NCBI RefSeq assembly: GCF_002994745.2
Contig: NC_037092.1
Span: 23,089,001 to 23,153,000, forward strand
Direction: 5' to 3'
Length of the DNA stretch: 64,000 nt
Origin: Rosa chinensis
Taxonomy: Eukaryota; Streptophyta; Magnoliopsida; Rosales; Rosaceae
Shown here one piece after another: positions 34,971 to 46,219 of the stretch. The notes beneath the pieces were generated by a model that saw only the letters and a program-made list of their open reading frames with translations, ran no database searches and was not told where the DNA came from. The translations under genes were made by a program, and so were the position numbers. Positions within the stretch are counted from its first letter, which is position 1; the number at the start of each line of letters is the position of its first letter.

Positions 34971-36404
34971 GAGATTTCCCCAACAAACGATAAAGGTAAT
35001 TCGTTCACAAATGAACCTTGTGAGATTACTCACCTCGAAACTCCCGCTGCGTCTTCAATACAGAACAAGACAGCCAATCCACAAAATATCTGTCCGAGGA
35101 GTACTACGTCACGTACCTAAGGAATTACAGCTCTCATTCAGTCAACGAATCACAAGGGATAACGTTCGAAACCCTAAATCGAACCAAAATTCCCAAGGTG
35201 ACGCCAAATGAGGCGAAACCACATCCGAGACCTCCCAAAGTCCTCGGAATTCGTCCACGGTCGATGTGACCAAACCACAAGTCGATCGGACGCTCAAATC
35301 CTCAAGGATCGAATAAATCGATCGGTATGAAACTGCAAAAATCATAACAATTCCATACGAACTCCAAAATTTGCATATTATATATCGAAACGCTCGTATC
35401 AACGAGTAGAACATATATAACACCAAAACCAATTCCTTAAGTGGCCAGAACACTGCCGCAACGCCACCACAGACGGTGGTGCACCGCCGCCGGCCAAAAA
35501 CTCATTATTTCACAAAACTCCCAACATCAAAAAGCTTCATCTAAGCATGCTTGTGAACTCTCATAACTGGATCGAAGTCAGAAAACAAGCTTAAGGGATC
35601 GAAAACTACCTCACAAGCCGTGAACAGTGATCCAATCCGAGTTGATCGAAGTTTCACGTGAATCGATCCAAACAACCACCAAGGATCGATCAGCGAAGCT
35701 ATTCTGAGCTCAACCAAGGAATCGTTGAAGCCATGAAGTCGCCGGAGTTGTGTTTTCCGGCCGGGTCCGAAAACACAAGGCTGCACCGCCTTGCAGCGCC
35801 GCCGTGGAGAAGAATCGGCGATAGAGACCACCAGAGGGACGACCAGACGGAGGAGACGACCCTGCTGGTCAAGTTTCACGGCCGGAGACCGCCGCAGTTG
35901 GCCGGAAAAGCCGGGTCGGAACGCCGGGTTCGGGTCGGGTCAGGCGGTTTATTTCGATTCTGAAGGTAGCAGCCGAGAGAGAAGAGAGAGAGAAGTAACT
36001 TCCGAAAATGGAAGAAATGAAAATAGTAAGTTTCCAACTTGGGAAACTTCTATTTATACCAAAATGGAAATTCCTTCCAATGGCCATAACTTTCTCATAC
36101 GAACTCCGATTCTCGCGTTCTACATATCCACGAACTCGTATCGACGCGCTCTACAACTTTCGTGAAGGAAGTTTTCGGAGAATCCCAACGTATAAAAAGT
36201 CAACCTTTTCAAACCCCCTAAAACCATACTTTTCGAATAAAAATTCGTCCGAAACACTTCCGCTCCGTCCACAAGCCACGAAATCGTCCAACTGTTATAA
36301 AATTAATTCCGGAAAATCCTCGGAAAATAATTACGAATTTCCGGGGCATCACATCATCAGACAACAGCGAAAAACTGTTGTCTGATCGTATTATTGGCAT
36401 AGTG

Positions 36405-37060
36405 CCACCCCCTTATATATGCTAGTGAGAATCGAATCCCTGACTTTTATAATGTTGGATTTATAACTTACCAACATATCACAGCTCACTGGCAAACTTG
36501 TAGGCAAGTGACTGCAAGAAGGATTTGGAGAAGCTGAAGTCATTTACGAAAGACTACATCCTCCACATTAGAAGGTAATTAAAGCAGTTAGGATTAACAA
36601 CAGATTTTCATTTCAATACTATTATTTAAGATAACTAAACTAAATATATTTTTTTATGTAAATTTCCTTGAAATATTAAAATATTTATTTAAGATGACTA
36701 AAACTAAAACTAAAACTAAATCTTTTTTTTTTTTTATGTAAATATCCTTGAAATATTAAAATATTTTGGAAACTAGTTTATAGTCAATGACTATTGTGAC
36801 AATTACAAAATAACCAAGTAAAAAATAGGCCACTACTTACAAAATTTTCCGCTTTTTTCTACCTACACATTACATATTTAACATATGAGTTGTGGGAGAT
36901 AAAAATTTATTTTGACAAGGGGAAATTGTGATCTAGATTAACTCAAATGCAAATTATGAAATGAATTTTCGTACCCTTTTTTCATTCTAAATAGCTTTGT
37001 TATTCAATTGAATACCTATCGTTGTTATTCTCAATTGGTTATTCCTAAAGGCTTATCTAC
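36405..37060. other. AT-rich spacer
   Basis: No gene. A diverged local repeat (ATGTAAAT-TCCTTGAAATATTAAA) occurs at about 36655 and 36735. Confidence 0.5.
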
Positions 37061-37128
37061 GCTTATCTACTTCGGCAAAATTGGTATTGATTGAGTTTGT
37101 GTTTACATCTAAAACTGTATGGCCTTAT

Positions 37129-37165
<37 letters not shown>

Positions 37166-38287
37166 GTATGGCCTTAACTCATTTTTGTCTCGAATAACAT
37201 CTCAAATAAGAGAAAAATTCTATCAAAATGATAGGGGTAGGAAGAACGCTCCCCACGCGCGCGAAAGAGAAGGAAAACCCGGCGTGATTCGTTTCTCTCC
37301 CGGCCGAGTGCCACCGGCAATCCTGCCGTTGCGTTCCGGCCCAGGAGGGGCTGGTTAGTGGTGGGTCTTCAGGGCAGAGACTCAGCCCAGGGGAGGAGGG
37401 TGGGTTCTTGATCTCGGGATAGGTAGATCTCTCGATCGGTCCCTCTCGGATCAGGGGCGACAACGGTTGTGGGGATGCAACACCTTGTTTCTGGCTGGCG
37501 GTGGGAGTTGGCGTCATCAACGAAGCGATCTGGGGTATGGTGGAAGCAGGCAATTCACGGCAGGAGGGTTCCTAGTTGGGCTCCGTTTCTATCGGGTTTC
37601 TGGATCTGGTTGCGGTGTCAATTGGGTGTAGAATTTGTCTGCATATTGGCACGGTGGAGAGGTGGAATCGGGAGGCGGCGAGGCCGTGCAGGGGTGGCGT
37701 TGATAGTGCTTGCCGGCGGCGGGATTGGGTTTCTGCATTGGTGGAGTACTGCTCGGGGAAGTGGGTGTTGGGCCGGGCCCCTGTTTTTGGGCCCTGGTGG
37801 TGGGGATTGGTTTCAGTTTACTTTGGTTCTAGTTGTGTTTTAATTAGGGTTTTTTGTTTGGTTTGGTTAGGTTTAATAAGTCCCTACTCTTCTGAGCTAG
37901 GGTGGGTCTCCTACTCTGTTGAGTTAGGAGTTGGTCTAGGTGTTTGGCCAAGTAAATGGTGTCATTCCCGAGGACGAGGACGATTTTATTCAAAGCCGGT
38001 TTACTTTTGTTGTCAATTTGCTGGTATGCGATCCTTTACACGTGGTCTAGCACTATCGGACACGGTGTTGAAGAGGACGCTGCCTTCTTGGCGGTTGATT
38101 ATAAGATTTTACTGGAATTTTCGGGGTCAAATGTTCAAGGTAGCCTTGGAGATGGGCGCTTGGTGGTTAGAGTTTGGGCCCTTTGGCTTGATGGTCTCTG
38201 TAACCGTGGTTTCTTGGGGTTTAGGTTTATGTCCTCCCCATTGTTAGCGTGATTGATTAATGGATATGTTCTATTCTAAAAAAAAAG
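37061..38287 (+). mobile_element. Poly(A) retroposon (5'-truncated LINE-like) with TSD
   Basis: The insert ends in GTTCTATTCT followed by a poly(A) run. AGGCTTATCTAC occurs both before it (37049-37060) and after the A-tract (38288-38299), as expected of a target-primed retroposon. The interior is GC-rich (from about 37240) with open but unrecognised frames, then a T-rich 3' part. No reverse transcriptase is seen, so it is either a strongly truncated LINE or a non-autonomous derivative. The exact 5' edge could be 37061 or 37074, because the left flank carries a tandem GCTTATCTAC. Confidence 0.6.
37128..37159 (+). mobile_element. Poly(A)-only retroposon insertion
   Basis: TATTCT plus about 26 A residues lies between two perfect copies of AAAACTGTATGGCCTTA (37111-37127 and 37160-37176; the shared A is ambiguous). 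This is the footprint of a LINE-mediated insertion so severely 5'-truncated that only the last six bases and the A-tail remain. Those six bases match the 3' end of the larger element at 38275. Confidence 0.75.
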
Positions 38288-38389
38288 AGGCTTATCTACT
38301 TCTTGCAATATAACTTGTCGAATTTCAAAAACAGTGCATGCTTTGCCAAGACAGTATCCAATTATTGAAACCAGGGCTCTTTCTCTCAC

Positions 38390-39170
38390 TCACTCACTCA
38401 CTATGAGACACAGACAGACATTTACCACGTACTCATAGTTAATTTGAAACAGGAATGGGAGAAATACTATATATATATCTCTCTTCCAAGCTTGGACCTT
38501 TGAGGACTTTTTTCAATTAGGTTGCCATTACAAGAGATTATGAATGACAAGTTTCATATTACAAAATCATTATGTGTACAATAGTCAATCATCGACGAGT
38601 AAGAAAACTGCAAAGAGATTATCAAGATTTTAGTTTCATTGTAAATTGTAAGTGGTGAAAAGTCAGCAGAAATGTGATTTAATTTCCACTACTTTCTTTG
38701 ATGCAAATTCAATTTATTGGTCACAGTGTCACATAATTTAATTTCAAGTTGATGCTACGGAATGAAATCAGCTGTTTCCAATACATTATTTCTATTCTGT
38801 CCTCATGTATTCATTGGTCCACAAAGATTAAGAAAATATTTTCTTAATCTTTTATTACATTTTTTATTGTTTGTGGACCAATGAATGCATGGAGACAGAA
38901 TAAGAATAGTGTAATTAGGGATAGTTGATTTCATCCCGAGTGCTACTTAGTGAGAACCAATTCTCTTTAATTGATTTCTCATAGCCAAAGCAGATGATCA
39001 CTTGGTGTTCCTACAATAAGAGAATGTCATATTCTATACAATGCAATAAATGAAAAGGAATTCTTTCATTAGACAATCATATTTCATCACATAACATGAC
39101 TTACAATCATGAAACACGTCCCAATAATATAAGCACAAATCAAGGAATCTAGATGGTGCTAGTCCTAAAA
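38390..39170. repeat. Segmental duplicate, left copy (pairs with 40985-41940)
   Basis: Direct-orientation similarity to 40985-41940: ACTCATAGTTAATTTGAAA, GCAAAGAGATTATC, TTTCATTGTAAATTGTAAGT, CATATTCTATACAATGCA and AATATAAGCACAA all occur in the same order in both. About 80-85% alike by eye, with indels. This copy carries a MITE at 38759-38937. Confidence 0.8.
38759..38937. mobile_element. Fold-back MITE
   Basis: The whole 179 bp is an imperfect inverted repeat: GGAATGAAATCAGCTGTTTC on the left against GGGATGAAATCAACTATCCC read from the right, meeting at TTGGTCCACAAA in the middle. TGCTAC flanks both sides (hAT-like 8-bp duplication with two mismatches). The duplicate copy near 41430-41690 lacks it. 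Confidence 0.75.
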
Positions 39171-39303
39171 TTACTTTTAATAAAGTCAAATTGAAAATAA
39201 TATATATCAAGAAGATTCTACCTTTTTTTTTTTTTTTTTGAGAAGAAGAAGATTCTACCTTAATGATGCAAGTTATTGTGTCATAAGCTAGCAAAAATAT
39301 TTA

Positions 39304-40547
39304 GGGGCCATGACTACTTACCTAATTTTAGTCTAAAAATTGCCTACTTACTCCACTAAGAGTTTTTTACTCCCATTTACTCAAACTAACATCTATTGAC
39401 AGTATTGCCCTCATTTTAATTAATAAATTACACTCATCTCTCTCTCTCTCTCCCCCCCCCCCTCCCCTCTTCAATCTATTCTCTCTCTCCTCCCCCATCA
39501 CCAATTTCTCTCTCTCTCTCTCTCTCAAATTCCACTCTGATTTCGACTTCCGCAGGCGCCGGCGACATCACAGTGGGGTTGGTGGTGATGACGAAGCGGT
39601 GAGGCCACAGTTGTTTGGTGACTTTCGGAGAAGTTCAACCTCCGGCAGTGATCGGATTCGAACAGAGAGGATTTGAATCAGATCCTGCAGAACTAGACGC
39701 CTCGATCACCTTGTTGCTTCGAATAGGACTCCAATCAGTCTACAAGTACAGCCATTTTCGGAGGCAAGAACCTAGCGAGCACAGGCAGCAAATTAAGGAA
39801 GCCACCGCCTCCGTGAAAACCCAAAACAAAGGGAATCTCACCGCCGGGTCAATCCAAAACTCAAATTCTGCACAGCCACCACTCTGGTTTCTCCACTGCC
39901 CGGAGCCATACCTGAGATAAGCCAATCATCGGCTAGTCCTCCAACCCAACCGGTCGCATCTTCCGCCGCCCAATCAGGTCACGACCTCCAAACCGCCACT
40001 GGGGAAGCACCGGCGAAAAAACCAGTCGGCCTCACACTCCGGTGGTTGCCCAGAGCACTTTTTTTTTTTTTTTGGTGTATATTGTGAGCTCCCAGAATGA
40101 GGAAGGAAAAAAAAAATTACGTGTACAATTGAACATGTAAATTGATCAATTGTGTCTGTAGTGTATTCATTTTGGTTTTGGGAGTTTATGCAATTCACTT
40201 GAGGGCAATAATATGATTCTCAGTGGCAATAATATGGTTACTGGGTATTATTAGGGGGCAAAAAATTCAGACGCTGGAATCCAGTCACTAGTCCGGAGAC
40301 CGGATTCGGGTGACCGGTTGCCGGAGTCCGTCACCGAAATCCCCGCTCGACCACTGGTCACCGGAGTCTGGCAAGATCTCTAATGACTTCTCTCACTAAG
40401 TGACAAAGAAGGAGAGGGCAAAATTGTCCCAAAAATAAATAAAAAATAATAAAAAATACTTAATTGGGTATTGGGGAAATAATCTCTTAGAGTGTTCGGG
40501 TAAGTGGGCAATTTTTAAGCTAAAATTGGGTAAATGATCATTTCCCC
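39304..40547. mobile_element. MULE family copy A, perfect 9-bp TSD
   Basis: 1244 bp bounded by AAATATTTA on both sides (39295-39303 and 40548-40556), the 9-bp duplication of Mutator-like elements. The roughly 75-bp TIRs read GGGGCCATGACTACTTACC from the left and GGGGAAATGATCATTTACCC from the right, both continuing AATTTTAG. No transposase. A GC-rich foreign block at 39520-40070 (frame 39615-39920 open for 101 codons) is probably captured host DNA; I do not recognise it. The 3' subterminal part is shared with copy B at 54851. Confidence 0.85.
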
Positions 40548-40984
40548 AAATATTTACTTTTAATCTATGTAAATTATAAATGCATTGACTTTATTGACGT
40601 GTAGTCTTTGAACTGCTTTGTATTTTCATGTGAAAACCTAGTCAATGCAAGTTATTGAGTGTCACAAGTTATCACAATATCTCTGAGATCTGTGTATTTC
40701 ATGGAAAACCAGTTAATAACTTTGTATTGTAGTGAAAAAAATTATGTTCGCTATAAATCCAACGTTGTAAAGGTCATTGTTCAATTCTCATTGGCACATG
40801 TAAAGAGTGGGTGATGTTTTTAAATAAAAAAAAAAAATTACGTTCGTGTCCCAAATTAATGCAAATTGATGTGTGTAATAAGCTATCACAATTAATACTT
40901 ACGTTTAATTTATGTAAATCATAAAATGCATTTACTTTATTAACGTGAAATCTCTGACGCCTCTGTCGCTCTCTCTCTCACACA

Positions 40985-41940
40985 CGCACATACATACCAT
41001 GTTCTCATAGTTAATTTGAAATAGACATGAGTGCAATACGACATGGCAAAGCCAGATTAAGAAAAGACAGACACAAAAGAAATTCGGTAATGGCAAGCGG
41101 GCATAAGACGGTAAAAAAGGTTATTTCTATACGCACTAGATATTTCTTTTAATCAGATTTAATAATCATCAAAATCGATATTGGCATAAAACTTAGAGCT
41201 CTGAGGACAGTTTTGATCGTTGCAAGAGACTATGAAATTGACAAGTTCCATATTACAAACTCATTATGTGTCAATGAGTAAGAATACTGCAAAGAGATTA
41301 TCGAAAAGATTTCAGTTTCATTGTAAATTGTAAGTAGTAAAAAGCCAACAGAAATGGAGATTTAGTTTCCTTTACTTTCATTGATGCAAGCTCAATTTGT
41401 TAGTGTCAGTGTCCCCCACTTTAATCTTTAGGCCGCTGTTAGATCAAGTTTGAGAAGAAGTGAAGACATTTATCCACTTCCGATTTTTGCTGATAAATAT
41501 ATATATTTTTGTGAAAGTTGCAGGCAGCGCAACTTAATAAAGAGTGTGCTTTTGTTTCTTAATTTTCATATTAGATTCTAGATTGTCATTGTTGACCCTG
41601 CCATACTTATCCAATTATCCTATGTACTTGTATCTCATGTCAATAAAACTTCACTTTGATCTAAAAGAAATAAAAAGAAAAAGTGTTTAGAGCTACTTAG
41701 CTAGAACCAAGTCCCTTTAATTGATCTCTCTGAGCCAAAGCAGAGATTCACTTTGGGTTCCCAAACAATAAGGGAACGCCATATTCTATACAATGCAGTA
41801 AATGAAAAAGGAATTCTTTCATTCCACAACCATATCTCATCATACAAGGGTACATTGAAGAGATGACTTACAATCATGAAACAGGTCCCGATAATATAAG
41901 CACAATCAGAGAATCTAGTTGATGCAAGTCCTAAAATTTA
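40985..41940. repeat. Segmental duplicate, right copy
   Basis: Partner of 38390-39170. It lies between MULE copy A and the 3' end of the BED gene. In place of the MITE it carries a separate roughly 270-bp insertion-like stretch (41420-41690), ending with an AATAAA-type signal and an A-rich tail. Confidence 0.75.
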
Positions 41941-42336
41941 CATTTAAGCTTTCTTGCTAAAGAACTATAAGCAATTAAGTAGTCTCATGTGGAGATATAG
42001 ATACATAGAGAAAAGGTGATGTTCATTGCCCACAACAGTCCGAGGAATGAACTCGGTGTATAGATGGCAATTCGACACCAAGGAAAAATGTTAATACAGG
42101 ATCCATCACCTTGCATAACAAGATAACGTCAAAAGTCAGCAGCTTGTTACATATATAATTGGCCAATAAGCAGGAAAAGAGAACCAGTGTAACAGACACG
42201 TACCATTCGAAATTAACTTGATTCAACAATGGCAATTGGTCTAACTGAACTCGACAATCGATTGACATCTGATACAAAAGAGATATTGCCATAAGATTAC
42301 TGCTACATACAGGTTAAATTGAAGACGAGCAAAATT

Positions 42337-44325
42337 CTAATGTATGATGCACTTGCCTTTTAATTCCATCTGCAACCAATTTTGCGTGCATATTAATGCC
42401 TCTCGAATTTCAGGATTCAGCGAGCTTCGACATTTATCAAGCACTCTACCATCAATGTTGAATGCAGATTCTGGTGCAATAGTTGACATAGGAGTTCCTA
42501 GAACATCACGTGCCATCATGGACAATATAGGGTACCTTGGTGTGTGGACCTTCCACCAATTCAATATGTTAAAATCACAATTACGAGGAAAGTTTGGCTC
42601 CTGTAGATATTTTTCCAAGTCAGATGTCACATTCTGACTCTGAGATGTCTCGTAGAGAAATTTGTCAAAACCCTTCAATCTATCCCTGGGATCACTGCTG
42701 GTACTAGGCAAGCTGCTTCCAGGCAAAGCTGAACCTTGATCAACCATTGTTGAGCAAATTGAATATGCATCAAAAAGCTCCTTGATGCCATCAGAGACAT
42801 CCTTGATCTTCTCCAAAGATTGACTACCATAAATTTGAGAATAGTAATACTCAACCAACTTCATCTTGAATCTGGGATCCAAAATTACGGCTACTGCCAA
42901 AGCCAAACTGCACTTGCTCCAATATTTGTCAAACTTATCTTTCATCTTTAATGCAATAGACCTGAGGAAGTCGTCTGGGCTCTTGCACCATTCAATTAAT
43001 TGAATGTGAACATCACAAATCTCAGGAAAGTATATACTTGCAGTCGGATACTTGTTGCCTGAAAATGCATTAGTGATTTCAACAAGAAGTTTCATATAAC
43101 CAGCAATAAAGCTTGTCCATTCCCATTCTGTATCAGTTAAATCTGATGTATATGAGGGATCATGCTCTTGCAGGACTGAAAATGCACCCCTGTATTCTAA
43201 AGCTGTTTCAAGCATAAGGCATGTTGAATCCCATCGAACTGGGCAATCAACAAGCAATCTCCTCTCACTGTTGATCCCAACTTGCTGGGAAATTTCATTG
43301 AACTTCCTTTGGGCCACTTGTGAACTTCTTACATGTTTGACACTTGCTCGAATCTTGTGGATCACCTCTCTCAGTGCTTCCAACGCATCTTTCACAATCG
43401 AATTTATAACATGTGCAGCAGAGCGAATGTCAAATAACTGACCATGACCCAAGAGAGGCCTACTTTGGGAGATCTGGTCTTTAATTCTTAGAACAATGTC
43501 ATCATCAGTGGAACAATCATCAAATGTCAAGGCAAACAACTTACTGTCAATATCCCAGTCCATCAGGCACTTGATAATCACTTCCGAAAGCAAATCATCA
43601 GTATGCGACAAATCAAGTGTGACAAAATTCATAATTTTCTTCTGCAGTTTCCACTCCTCATCAATAAAGTGTGCAGTCAAACACAGGTATTCAACACCTT
43701 CTGGAGAATACCACATTTCAACAGAGAGGTTAATTCTGCCATGAAAACTATTTATCATCTCATACACTTTACCTCGTTCTTTCCTATAGATATCCATACA
43801 AAAATTCTCGACATCATTATTTGGCACAAGATCAAATAAAGGCTGAAGGTTCTTGACAAACACTTTGAATCCTACATCATCAACCATTGGCAATGGGTAA
43901 CCATGTAATATAATCATGCGAGCAAGATCAAACCGACTACGGTCCTGATCAAACTTCCCACTTGCAAGGGTAACAATTTCATCCTTTTTCTGATCCTGAT
44001 CAAACTTCATAATTGTTGGCTTAATATATGTGTCTTGTCTCTGTGCTTCATCACCATTGATAGTTGCAAGGCTAACAGTATTATCTTTTTTCCTTCTCTT
44101 CGCTGCAAGTAGTTGAGAAACATCAAAGTTTGATCGTTTCAGACATCGCATTAGATGATTCCTCAGGTGTGTGGTCCCACTATTACTTGATCCACTGAGT
44201 TTCTTGTTACAGTGTACACAAATAGCATAACATATATCAGCCTTCCTAATCCTTTCAAAATGATTCCATACAACAGATGTCAACCGCTTTGGTTTCTTGA
44301 TGGCTGTTTCATTCGGTATTTCCAT
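42337..44325 (-). CDS. BED zinc finger, hAT-transposase-derived protein (RICESLEEPER/DAYSLEEPER type)
   Basis: Intact 662-codon exon. An N-terminal basic stretch (KKPKRLTSVVW) leads into a BED zinc finger (CVHCNKKLSGSSNSGTTHL to HLMRC, about residues 27-65), a nuclear-type KRRKK, the hAT RNase-H-like core with CPVRWDSTCLMLE (about 365), and the hAT dimerisation domain at the C-terminus (DFNILNWWKVHTPRYPIL ... SAFNIDGRVLDKCRSSL). The family comprises domesticated transposases acting as nuclear DNA-binding regulators of development. The long undamaged frame, the missing TIRs and the intron-containing 5'UTR argue for a domesticated host gene. The upstream in-frame GTG is not used: ATG 44325 lies 26 nt past the acceptor. 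It is divergent from NADK3. Confidence 0.88.
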   Translation of the reverse strand: MEIPNETAIKKPKRLTSVVWNHFERIRKADICYAICVHCNKKLSGSSNSGTTHLRNHLMRCLKRSNFDVSQLLAAKRRKKDNTVSLATINGDEAQRQDTYIKPTIMKFDQDQKKDEIVTLASGKFDQDRSRFDLARMIILHGYPLPMVDDVGFKVFVKNLQPLFDLVPNNDVENFCMDIYRKERGKVYEMINSFHGRINLSVEMWYSPEGVEYLCLTAHFIDEEWKLQKKIMNFVTLDLSHTDDLLSEVIIKCLMDWDIDSKLFALTFDDCSTDDDIVLRIKDQISQSRPLLGHGQLFDIRSAAHVINSIVKDALEALREVIHKIRASVKHVRSSQVAQRKFNEISQQVGINSERRLLVDCPVRWDSTCLMLETALEYRGAFSVLQEHDPSYTSDLTDTEWEWTSFIAGYMKLLVEITNAFSGNKYPTASIYFPEICDVHIQLIEWCKSPDDFLRSIALKMKDKFDKYWSKCSLALAVAVILDPRFKMKLVEYYYSQIYGSQSLEKIKDVSDGIKELFDAYSICSTMVDQGSALPGSSLPSTSSDPRDRLKGFDKFLYETSQSQNVTSDLEKYLQEPNFPRNCDFNILNWWKVHTPRYPILSMMARDVLGTPMSTIAPESAFNIDGRVLDKCRSSLNPEIREALICTQNWLQMELKGKCIIH

Positions 44326-44351
44326 CACATAGGCATGAAATCCACCAAAGT

Positions 44352-46115
44352 CTGCAGGTCATATGAGATATAATGACTAAATCAAATAAATCAACAAGAT
44401 GAATTTGCAGAGCCTCTTATAAAAAAAAAATAAATAAATAAATAAAATTGCAGAGCCTCAAACATCAATAGCTCAGAAAATAACATCACAAAAACAACAT
44501 AAACAACAACAACTCCATCAAAACATAAGCATGGGCCCATCATTACAGCACTACTGAACACACACATCCCAGAAAAGAACAAATACTAGCCGATTACCAA
44601 GGTCCTATATCATGGTCCACGCTGCACAACAAGAAAATAAATTGAATGGAAAAATTCATTAAGAACACAAAGAATCTGACTGGATCCCATCATCTATATC
44701 TAGCTGGAAAACCCAGAAGGTAAGAACCAAAATTAAATACTAAAATGTTGTCTACTGATTTTTCTGGGCTAGGGAATCAATGCTACAACCCCACAGCAGG
44801 CATTCAAAAAAAAATTCCCTTCTTTTGATAAATGTACCGAAGTTCGAATATGGATCACTTCGCACCCTAACACACTAGAAAGTTTTACACAGACATAGTC
44901 CGACTCAAGAAAAAAGTATTCCAAAATATACTGACTTCTTCCTCTGGCTCATTATTGAAACACTGCATCAATGCTCTATATTCCATTCAACTGCAGTTTT
45001 GTGGAAATACAGGATTTTCTTCCCCTTCCCTTAATTAGACATCTCTTCATCTAATTCATTCCCTCTCCTAGCATATTCTCTGCGAAAGTTCCTATGTCTC
45101 CACTGTATCAAGGGGTTGGTAAGCCAAATCATATCAAAGCTTTGAGAAACCAAACCACAAGGGATATATAAACAACCACAAACAAGACAAAAGAAATCAC
45201 CCATAAATGTGTGTAATCTACAGATATAACACATGCATATATTGCTTATACTAGACATACTTCTACACATGCACACACATCCACATACATGAAACCTCCC
45301 ATGTCGGTAAAGATTTACAACTCCACTAAATTGAGAAACATATCGCATAACAGTCACAGAGAAAGCACCTTGGTGCAATTAACTTCTAGAGCATACAACC
45401 TTACAAGAAGCCAAAGAATCTCAAGCCGAAATTTTTGCAATCTTATATTCATCATTTGGTCAAGAAATAAAAACTCAGACAAAAAACCCTCAACATTTTG
45501 TTGTTCTGTTTTCTAAAGGAACATTTGATCATTTGCTAATGCGAAAACTAGTGTCGAATCCTAATGCTCCTCTTGATCATGAAAACTAATGAGGTAACCT
45601 CAGCCTCATGATTTCAAAATTCATCAATACTCATACTAGTGTTAAATCTTTTATGCATCTTTAAGAATAATAAAGTGCATGAAGACAATGCCAAACTTAA
45701 AAGTAAAGAAAAAGACTTTCACAACAAAACAACTGAACTTTTGGTTATTTACTCTACTACTATAACATTTAAGCATTTTCTAATGAAGACACTAGTATCA
45801 AATCCACACAATATCACAAGGTAAACCTCAACCCCATGTTTTCAAAATTCATCAACACCCAAAAAAAAAACCCATGTAAACAAACTACAAATTCAACAAG
45901 AAACTACAACAAAATCACAGACTTGAAAAGCAGGGATTTTCAACATTTCAGTTCAATTTCCCAAACCCGAAACGATCATACCCATCAAAGCATCAAACTT
46001 TAGGATCTGGGTCACACCCAAACATACTCCCATTTACATCAGAAACCACCAAATTAAAATCCGAACAGTAAAAAAAAAGGCGAAACAAATTGAAGAATTA
46101 GAAATTGGGACTTAC
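44352..46115 (-). other. 5'UTR intron of the BED gene
   Basis: Donor CCC/GTAAGTCCC (from 46115) and acceptor CCTGCAG/ACTTTGG (exon starts 44351) bound an intron of about 1.76 kb directly before the coding exon. It has no coding signal. The leader exon would be about 46210-46116. Inferred from splice sites. Confidence 0.6.
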
Positions 46116-46210
46116 GGGAATTGTAATTTGAGAAATTGAATCGGATCGGGAAATTGGGGGTTTGGATGGTGAGAGATCCTAGAGAGGGCGAGACTGAACC
46201 CGATATGGCT
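46116..46210 (-). promoter_or_regulatory. 5'UTR leader exon and start region of the BED gene
   Basis: CT-rich leader (CGCCCTCTCTAGGATCTCTC) ending in a strong GTAAGT donor. No clear TATA box is seen upstream, so the start is placed approximately. Confidence 0.45.
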
Positions 46211-46219
46211 TTGAGAGAA

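Larger units (their letters stand above)
33357..36353 (-). mobile_element. Solo LTR (~3.0 kb) of a Gypsy-type element
   Basis: It starts TGTCACGCCCC and ends GGGGCATCACA, with TCATC directly repeated on both sides (33352-33356 and 36354-36358), a clean 5-bp target duplication. Read on the minus strand it begins TGTGATGCCCCGGAAATTCG and has a TATAAATAG promoter near 36055-36047. There is no internal domain, PBS or second LTR, so it is a solo LTR left by LTR-LTR recombination, about 2997 bp long. The alternative is a non-autonomous LARD-like unit, but no internal LTR repeat is visible. Confidence 0.8.
32750..36404. mobile_element. CACTA-like element remnant split by a solo LTR
   Basis: The right end, read backwards from 36404, is CACTATGCCAATAATACG followed by inverted GACAACAG/CTGTTGTC subterminal motifs. 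The same ACAAC/GTTGTC motifs continue left of the solo LTR (about 32750-33356: TTAGACAATG, ACCATTGTCTAAC, GGACAACAGC). No matching left CACTA end was found, so the left part is truncated or diverged. Confidence 0.55.

Noticed and set aside
37119..38252. Long GC-rich open frames (up to 223 codons)
   Set aside because: Overlapping frames in a poly(A) retroposon, with composition-driven Trp/Gly content and no recognisable domain.
39615..39920. 101-codon frame inside MULE copy A
   Set aside because: Probably captured DNA, but no family seen on either strand; kept only as a note under the element.
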